Origin: Desulfobacterales bacterium | Lineage (GTDB): Bacteria; Desulfobacterota; Desulfobacteria; Desulfobacterales; C00003106 | Assembly (NCBI GenBank): GCA_030672555.1 | Contig: DAOVGD010000206.1 | Span: 1 to 12,030, forward strand | DNA length: 12,030 bases | Direction: 5' to 3' | In this document: positions 5,441 through 10,316 of the stretch, one piece after another | How positions within the stretch are numbered: the first letter of the stretch is position 1 | Layout of the letters: each line of letters begins with the position of its first letter | Notes under the pieces: generated by a model | Databases searched by the model: none | Told to the model about the DNA's origin: nothing | What the model saw: the letters and a program-made list of their open reading frames with translations, nothing else | Program-made: the position numbers and the translations under genes

Positions 5441-6556
5441 ATGGAACACAGAACTGAGGACAAAATCCTTCTGGTAGATGATGAACCTTCGATCATCCAT
5501 TCCCTGAAGCGCACCTTGAGGGGAAACGGTCGTAAGTTCTTTGAGGCGTCCAACGGCAAAGAGGGGTTGCGCATCTTGGATGATCATTACGTAGATCTTA
5601 TTATTACCGATTGTAAGATGCCGGAAATGGATGGAATAGAGTTCTTGGAGAGTTTGCGTTCCAGGGACTTGGATACATTCAAGATTATGCTTACAGCGTT
5701 TTCAGACAGGCTGACAGTGATAAATGCCGTTAACAAGGGCGAAGTATACAGATTTGTGGTCAAGCCATGGAATTCCGATGAGATGAGATCGGTAGTAAAC
5801 GAGGCCCTTGAGAAGCATCGTTCGGTAAAGGATTTTAAACACCTATTTGATTCCCACCAGAAACAAAACAAACTCCTTATTGTCGAAAATAGCAACCTTG
5901 AAGAGAGCGTTAAAAAGTATTTGAGCATTGCGCAGGAAAAAGAGCTTCAAATACAAGACACCTATTGGGAGTCGGTACAATCATTGGCAGAGGCGTTAGA
6001 AGCGCGTGATCCTTATACACGACGGCATTCAGAGTTGGTGACCAGGTATTCCGTGGCCATAGCCCAAAAGATGGGACTTGCCACGAATATGGTAAAGGAC
6101 ATCCGGCAGGCAGCTCTTCTCCACGACATCGGAAAGATAGGTATCAGGGAGTCGATCTTTTTGAAAGAGGGTCCCCTGACGCCGGAAGAACGGGCCATTA
6201 TGGAGACTCATTCGGCAATTTCAGCTCAGATATTAAAACCCTTACGATTCTTGGAAAAGATTATTCCCATTGTCTATCATCACCACGAACGATACGACGG
6301 AAAGGGATATCCTGATGGACTAAAGGGGGAAGACATTCCCTTAGGAGCCCGTATTATTGCTGTTGCAGACACCTTTGAGGCTATGACTGCGGATCGCCCG
6401 TACCGAAAGGCGCTTCCGGTAGACGTAGCATATCAGGAAATAGAAAAGAATGCGGAGACACAGTTTGATCCAAAGGCGGTTGCGGTATTCCTTGAGATTT
6501 CCAAAGATATTGAGGGATTGACCAATGACAAATGGAAAATGATCAATGACAAATGA
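5441..6556 (+). CDS. Response regulator with HD-GYP cyclic-di-GMP phosphodiesterase domain (RpfG-like)
   Basis: The 371-residue cytoplasmic protein should hydrolyse cyclic-di-GMP under control of phosphorylation. The receiver (about 7-125) has D13, D14, phospho-acceptor D57, T85 and K108 in VKPW. A helical linker (about 126-175) leads to the HD-GYP domain (about 176-355). All the metal and signature residues are present: H196, H228-D229 with K232 (HDIGK), H257, H281-H282, the ERYDGKGYPDG signature and D310. AGGTG lies 5 nt before the ATG, and the gene follows the HTH gene by 8 bases. The C-terminal TNDKWKMINDK is encoded by a 12-nt direct repeat (6523-6534 and 6544-6555) that also supplies the start of the next gene, so the tail is probably repeat-derived. 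The stop overlaps the next gene by 11 bases. Confidence 0.93.
   Translation: MEHRTEDKILLVDDEPSIIHSLKRTLRGNGRKFFEASNGKEGLRILDDHYVDLIITDCKMPEMDGIEFLESLRSRDLDTFKIMLTAFSDRLTVINAVNKGEVYRFVVKPWNSDEMRSVVNEALEKHRSVKDFKHLFDSHQKQNKLLIVENSNLEESVKKYLSIAQEKELQIQDTYWESVQSLAEALEARDPYTRRHSELVTRYSVAIAQKMGLATNMVKDIRQAALLHDIGKIGIRESIFLKEGPLTPEERAIMETHSAISAQILKPLRFLEKIIPIVYHHHERYDGKGYPDGLKGEDIPLGARIIAVADTFEAMTADRPYRKALPVDVAYQEIEKNAETQFDPKAVAVFLEISKDIEGLTNDKWKMINDK
6523..6555 (+). repeat. CAATGACAAATG direct repeat at the junction of two genes
   Basis: CAATGACAAATG occurs at 6523-6534 and again at 6544-6555, separated by GAAAATGAT, a period of 21 bases or 7 codons. It supplies the last residues and stop codon of the REC-HD-GYP gene and one possible ATG of the REC-PAS gene. 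This is another word-like repeat family placed at a gene boundary. Confidence 0.7.
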
Positions 6557-7376
6557 CATGAGCAAATATACCATCCTATTTGTGGATGACGAGATAAATA
6601 TCTTGCAGTCCTTAAAGCGTGTGTTTCGTAAAGAGCCGTATAAGATTTTGACAGCATCAAGCGGCAAAGAGGGGCTGGAGATATTGGAAGAGACGCCTGT
6701 GGATTTATTGATATCCGACCATCGGATGCCTGAGATGACCGGAGTCGAATTCATGGCAGAGGTAAAGAAAAGATTCCCCGACATCATGCGGATTATTCTC
6801 ACGGGGTATACCGATGTCAATTCCATTACAGCAGCCATCAACGAAGGTAATGTTTATAAATTCATTCTGAAGCCATGGGAGGACGATCAGCTCAGGGAGA
6901 CCATCAGGGAGGCGCTGGAAGTATACCGTTTGCAAATGGAAAATATTAAACTGACAGAAAAGATACAGAAACAGAACGAAGAGCTCCTCTGGCTCAATGA
7001 AAACCTGGAAACAGAAGTCCGGAAGCGGACAAAAGAGATCGAGCTTCAAAACTATGCCTTGAAATTGTCCCACGAAATACTCGAGCACTTATCCGTTGGC
7101 GTGATCGGGTTGGATGCCGACAATTTGATAGTATTTGTAAATAAACTCGCTCGAGATCTGTTTGAAAAAGATAGGCTGTTATTATTGAGTTCTCGGACAA
7201 AAGAGGTGTTTGACGCAAAGATAATTGAATTGATCAATAAGACCGCTGTCACCACTCTTCCGCAAGAAGCTGAATACATGCTCGAAGGAAACCGATCGTT
7301 CATAGTAAAGTGTGTTCCCCTACACGATAAAGTAACAAACAGAGGCATGGTATTGACGTTCACTGAATTGAGATAG
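6546..7376 (+). CDS. Response regulator with REC, coiled coil and PAS domain
   Basis: The 276-residue protein has a receiver (about 8-125) with D14, D15, phospho-acceptor D58 in SDHRMPEMTG, T86 and K109 in LKPW. A heptad-rich helix (about 126-175, with LENLxxEVRKRTKEI-like spacing) leads to a PAS-like domain (about 178-276, HLSVGVIGLDADNLIVFVN…). It has no kinase, HD or DNA-binding output, so it is probably an adaptor that passes phosphorylation to a partner through its helix and PAS. The start is uncertain. ATG at 6546 overlaps the previous gene by 11 bases and lies in a repeat. ATG at 6558 (MSKYT) follows the stop by one base and fits the domain start equally well. Neither has a good ribosome site, so translational coupling is likely. 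The receiver resembles the flanking ones, suggesting tandem duplication. Confidence 0.88.
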   Translation: MTNDMSKYTILFVDDEINILQSLKRVFRKEPYKILTASSGKEGLEILEETPVDLLISDHRMPEMTGVEFMAEVKKRFPDIMRIILTGYTDVNSITAAINEGNVYKFILKPWEDDQLRETIREALEVYRLQMENIKLTEKIQKQNEELLWLNENLETEVRKRTKEIELQNYALKLSHEILEHLSVGVIGLDADNLIVFVNKLARDLFEKDRLLLLSSRTKEVFDAKIIELINKTAVTTLPQEAEYMLEGNRSFIVKCVPLHDKVTNRGMVLTFTELR

Positions 7377-7424
7377 TGTCCCGCCAGGAACCTGGTTGGA
7401 CATAAGACAGGAGGAAATTAGTAT

Positions 7425-8780
7425 ATGGACAAGAAGATAACTCATACGCTCTTGTTGGTTGATGATGAGGAAAATATCCTGAATTCTCTAAAACGTATCT
7501 TGCGCAATGATGGTTATCGTATTTTTACGGCGACAAACGCAAAAGAGGGATTGAACATACTGAAGCAAGAACCGGTTTCCCTTGTCATATCGGACCAGAG
7601 GATGCCCAATATGACAGGTTCTGAATTTTTAGCGCTTGCGCGGGAGACAGCGCCTGATGCAGTTCGGATTATGCTTACCGGGTATGCGGATATCAATGCG
7701 GCCATGGATGCCATCAATCAAGGGAGTGTCTACCGGTTTATTACCAAACCATGGGATGACAACGACCTTTTGGTAACAATACGGTACGCCCTGATGCAGT
7801 ATGAATTAGTACTTGAAAACAGACGACTTACGCAGTTGACCCAACGTCAGAACGCTGAGCTGAAAGATCTCAACCAGGGGCTTGAAAAAAGGGTCGAAGA
7901 ACGTACCGAAAAAATTCGTAAGATGAATAGAAAGCTAAAAAACAGTTTTTTCGTTACTATTCGTGTTTTTACAGGTCTTCTCGGCTTATTTGATCCCGAT
8001 CTCGTGGCGCATTCCAAGCGCGTGGCAGCACTTTCCAGAGAGATCGCCCGGAGATACGGTAACCTGGAAAACCCAGAATATGAAGCTATTGAACTTGCCA
8101 GTCTTCTCCATGACATAGGACTGATGAGTGTCCCTAATAATCTTCTTAAAAAGAGAAAAAATCAAAAGACCGACTCGGGAAGAAAGCTCTACCAACCTTT
8201 CGGAGGAGACCGTCAGTGGCAAATAGCCACTCAAGATCAAATGACCGCCTCGGAAAGAAAGCTCTACCAACAGCATCCTGTAGTGGGGCAGATGTCCCTT
8301 GCCGGCATTGAAAATCTCGATCAGGTCAGCGTACTGGTAAGGGCGCATCACGAACATTTTGATGGATCGGGATACCCTGACGGCCTTAAAGACGAGGAGA
8401 TTCCCCTCGGGGCGCGCATCATCAGCGTGGCCGATACCTATGACGATCTGGTTTACCGCTGCAAGATGCTTGAGGTCGATGCATTGGCCACCATTAAGAA
8501 AAAGAGTTGGACGGCATTCGATCCGGAGACGGTTATACACCTTGTGGACGTTTTACAACAAGAGGCCGCTGCAAAGAAGAAGGAGAACATGATCACGTTG
8601 CAGGAGTTGAAGCCGGGTATGGTCCTTTCACGCGACATAGAGACCTATAGCGGAAGGCTCCTTGTGGCAAAGGATACCGAGATAAAGGAAAATTATATCG
8701 CCAAGTTGTTGAGCTACAATGAGATCGATCCGATTGTGGATAGGATTTATGTGTATAAGAGCAAAGAGCAGAGAGCGTAG
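7425..8780 (+). CDS. Response regulator with divergent HD-GYP domain and C-terminal LKPGMVL module
   Basis: The 451-residue protein has a receiver (about 7-125; D13, D14, phospho-acceptor D57, T85, K108 in TKPW) and a signalling helix (about 126-172). An HD-GYP domain (about 175-380) follows, then a C-terminal module (about 389-445) with LKPGMVLSRDI. Metal ligands H196, H229-D230, H284, H308-H309 and D337 and the GYP signature (DGSGYPDG) are kept. HDIGK, however, reads HDIGL (L233), and the usual HHER reads HHEH (H311), so activity may be reduced or altered. About 25 residues are inserted between HDIGL and H284, bounded by repeated RKLYQ segments that match 36-nt direct repeats in the DNA. 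AGGAGG lies 10 nt before the ATG. The 48-nt gap from the previous gene suggests the same operon. Sensing or binding of cyclic-di-GMP without strong catalysis is a reasonable alternative role. Confidence 0.9.
   Translation: MDKKITHTLLLVDDEENILNSLKRILRNDGYRIFTATNAKEGLNILKQEPVSLVISDQRMPNMTGSEFLALARETAPDAVRIMLTGYADINAAMDAINQGSVYRFITKPWDDNDLLVTIRYALMQYELVLENRRLTQLTQRQNAELKDLNQGLEKRVEERTEKIRKMNRKLKNSFFVTIRVFTGLLGLFDPDLVAHSKRVAALSREIARRYGNLENPEYEAIELASLLHDIGLMSVPNNLLKKRKNQKTDSGRKLYQPFGGDRQWQIATQDQMTASERKLYQQHPVVGQMSLAGIENLDQVSVLVRAHHEHFDGSGYPDGLKDEEIPLGARIISVADTYDDLVYRCKMLEVDALATIKKKSWTAFDPETVIHLVDVLQQEAAAKKKENMITLQELKPGMVLSRDIETYSGRLLVAKDTEIKENYIAKLLSYNEIDPIVDRIYVYKSKEQRA
8161..8271 (+). repeat. 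36-nt imperfect direct repeats, 75 nt apart, inside the HD-GYP gene
   Basis: Positions 8161-8196 match 8236-8271 at 33 of 36 bases. The period of 75 nt (25 codons) keeps the frame. The spacer holds a 6-bp hairpin, AGTGGC-AAATA-GCCACT (8215-8231). In the protein, TDSGRKLYQ is followed by an unrelated stretch and then TASERKLYQQHP. HD-GYP proteins normally have a single such segment before the conserved His, so the extra copy and spacer are an insertion or partial duplication. Confidence 0.8.
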
Positions 8781-8793
8781 AGTAAAGAACAAC

Positions 8794-8880
8794 GACACAC
8801 CCCGTCCGCTACGCGGCCACCCCTCTCAAGAGGGGAATTTTTCAAGTCCCCTCTAATAAGAGGGGATTTAGGGGTGTGTC
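8794..8880. mobile_element. MITE/REP-like palindromic element, 87 bp
   Basis: Perfect 10-bp terminal inverted repeats, GACACACCCC (8794-8803) and GGGGTGTGTC (8871-8880), enclose two CCCCTCT/AGAGGGG hairpins (8820-8835 and 8848-8865) and a small CCGC-TAC-GCGG hairpin (8806-8816). It fills most of the 133-base gap between two co-directional genes. It carries no coding sequence, so if mobile it depends on an enzyme elsewhere. CAACGACA occurs at 8790-8797 and again at 8881-8888; these overlap the left end and may be part of a target duplication or chance. As RNA it would fold strongly and could modulate expression between the two genes. Confidence 0.75.
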
Positions 8881-8913
8881 CAACGACATTGGATGAGAAG
8901 GTGAGAGTAAGCT

Positions 8914-9246
8914 ATGGGGCATAAGGTTGTTCCTGTTGATAAATTGAAGCCGGGAATGGTTCTGGCGAGAGAGATCGTCGGGCCGACGAAGCATCTCATG
9001 GCTGGTAAGGGCGTCGAGCTTACAGACAGAATGATTGATAGTCTGAAACGGTTTGGCATCAAGCGCGCCTTTGTGGAGTGGGAAAGACAGACAGAAATTG
9101 TGGACCCGGAGCTTGCACAAAAACAGCTTCAGGAATTGGAGGAAGGACTTGATTTCCGTTTCCGTAAGGTGGCGCATATCCCCATCATGAAGGAGTTGAA
9201 GGATATCCTGTTGAACCACATGAAGGAGAAAGTTTTGCATGGGTAA
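8914..9246 (+). CDS. Stand-alone LKPGMVL-motif protein, related to the C-terminus of the preceding HD-GYP protein
   Basis: The 110-residue protein begins with VDKLKPGMVLAREI…GKGVELTDRMIDSLKRFGIKRAFV. The order LKPGMVL, a glycine-rich 'stored value' segment, then a short helix and strand is the same as in the last 60 residues of the upstream HD-GYP protein. This module is often found beside HD-GYP and HDOD domains, and its biochemical role is not established. The second half (about 62-110) is predicted helical (ELAQKQLQELEEGL, then IPIMKELKDILLNHMKE) and may mediate pairing. AAGGTGAG lies 8 nt before the ATG. The stop overlaps the start of the HDOD gene by 8 bases, so the two are translationally coupled and their products likely work together. 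Confidence 0.82.
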   Translation: MGHKVVPVDKLKPGMVLAREIVGPTKHLMAGKGVELTDRMIDSLKRFGIKRAFVEWERQTEIVDPELAQKQLQELEEGLDFRFRKVAHIPIMKELKDILLNHMKEKVLHG

Positions 9247-10105
9247 AGAGAAAATACAGAAAGGAATTGACAACCTTCTGGATCTGCCGGGGCTTCCTGC
9301 AACCGTGTTCGAGACCATACAGCTCCTGCGTGATCCTGATGTAAGCGTAAAACGGTTGACTCAGTCTATTGAATTGGATCAGTCCATGACTTCCAAGGTC
9401 TTACGTCTGGTAAATTCTTCTTTTTACGGTGTTTCGGGCAAGATCAGCAATATCCCGCAAGCCCTGGTCATCTTGGGCTTCAATACCGTGAGGAACACCA
9501 TTTTGTCTGTGTCCGCCTTTGAAGTATTTCTCCGTGGGGGGAAGGTAAAAACGGATGGCTTTGATCTTAACGAATTTTGGAAACATGCAGTTGGTACAGG
9601 CATAATAGCAAAGGTTCTGGCTCAAATCTTAAGGCTGCCGGAGCCGGAAGATTTTTTTATAGCAGGGCTCCTTCATGATATCGGAAAGGTTGTTACTATT
9701 CGGCTATTCCAGCCGGAATTTATGGAGATATTGCGGATGGTGGAGCAAGACGACCTCTATATCCTTGAAGCCGAAAAGGAGATCCTGGGATTCGACCACG
9801 GATATGCCGGTGGTTGCCTGGCGAAAAAATGGAGTATGCCGAAAAAGCTCAAAGAGGCTATTACCTTGCACCACATTCCCGGCTCCGCTAAGGATGACAT
9901 AAAAATGACAGCAGTGGTCCATCTTGCCGACTCCTTATGCCGGGGGCTCGACATTGGACATGGAGGGGACATCTTGGTTCCGGAAATAGTTCCAGAGGCA
10001 TTGGAGGTCCTTGAGATAGACATAGGTTTCATTGCCGGGTGTCTTCCGGAGATAGACGCGGAGATGGAACAGTCCGCGGATTTTATGACTATTTTTAGTA
10101 TATGA
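9239..10105 (+). CDS. HDOD domain signalling protein
   Basis: The 288-residue protein is a single HDOD domain (about 10-210) with a C-terminal helical tail. Family features are LPGLPATVFETIQLLRDP, the helical LTQSIELDQSMTSKVLRLVNSSFYG, IPQALVILGFNTVRN, and an intact HDIGK at 146-150, followed by HHIPG and the HLADSLCRG stretch. Most HDOD proteins lack full HD catalytic sets and act as scaffolds in signal transduction. Here HDIGK is present, but the GYP part is absent, so cyclic-di-GMP hydrolysis should not be assumed. The ATG at 9239 overlaps the previous gene by 8 bases. An 11-bp inverted repeat straddles its stop codon. Confidence 0.92.
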   Translation: MGKEKIQKGIDNLLDLPGLPATVFETIQLLRDPDVSVKRLTQSIELDQSMTSKVLRLVNSSFYGVSGKISNIPQALVILGFNTVRNTILSVSAFEVFLRGGKVKTDGFDLNEFWKHAVGTGIIAKVLAQILRLPEPEDFFIAGLLHDIGKVVTIRLFQPEFMEILRMVEQDDLYILEAEKEILGFDHGYAGGCLAKKWSMPKKLKEAITLHHIPGSAKDDIKMTAVVHLADSLCRGLDIGHGGDILVPEIVPEALEVLEIDIGFIAGCLPEIDAEMEQSADFMTIFSI

Positions 10106-10151
10106 GAAGTATCGCTTCGACTATGGTTCTAACTCCAGGCAAAAATAGTCA
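10086..10151. repeat. 11-bp inverted repeat straddling the HDOD stop codon
   Basis: TGACTATTTTT (10086-10096) is the exact reverse complement of AAAAATAGTCA (10141-10151), with 44 bases between. The stop codon (10103-10105) lies in the loop side. A smaller GAAG-TATCG-CTTC hairpin (10106-10118) sits inside. It could form a transcript-end structure, but no strong T-tract follows. Confidence 0.5.
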
Positions 10152-10162
10152 GCATTCTTTAG

Positions 10163-10252
10163 AGTGAGCTAAGGTTATGGAATTCTATCATTCATAAAAT
10201 GGCTAACGTCCTTAACTTTAGGCACTTTAGCTCACTTTAGGCATTTTAGGCA
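10163..10252. repeat. AGTGAGCTAA inverted pair and TTTAGGCA word repeats
   Basis: AGTGAGCTAA (10163-10172) is the reverse complement of TTAGCTCACT (10227-10236). The right arm lies within a run of related words: CTTTAGGCA at 10216-10224 and 10235-10243, TTTTAGGCA at 10244-10252, and CTTTAGCTC between. This is a further simple-word repeat family between two genes of the cluster, ending in a T-run at 10254-10259. Confidence 0.6.
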
Positions 10253-10316
10253 CTTTTTTCATAGATATAGTGGCCGAAATTATGATCAACACCATCGTTC
10301 TTAAGAGGCATTCAAT

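Noticed and set aside
7986..8540. 184-codon minus-strand frame opposite the second HD-GYP gene
   Set aside because: It is a long shadow frame of a clearly coding plus-strand gene and has no recognisable domain.
10163..10260. Sigma-54 promoter from the GGCAC words before the kinase gene
   Set aside because: The GG and GC elements are not at the required 10-base spacing; the words are part of a simple repeat.
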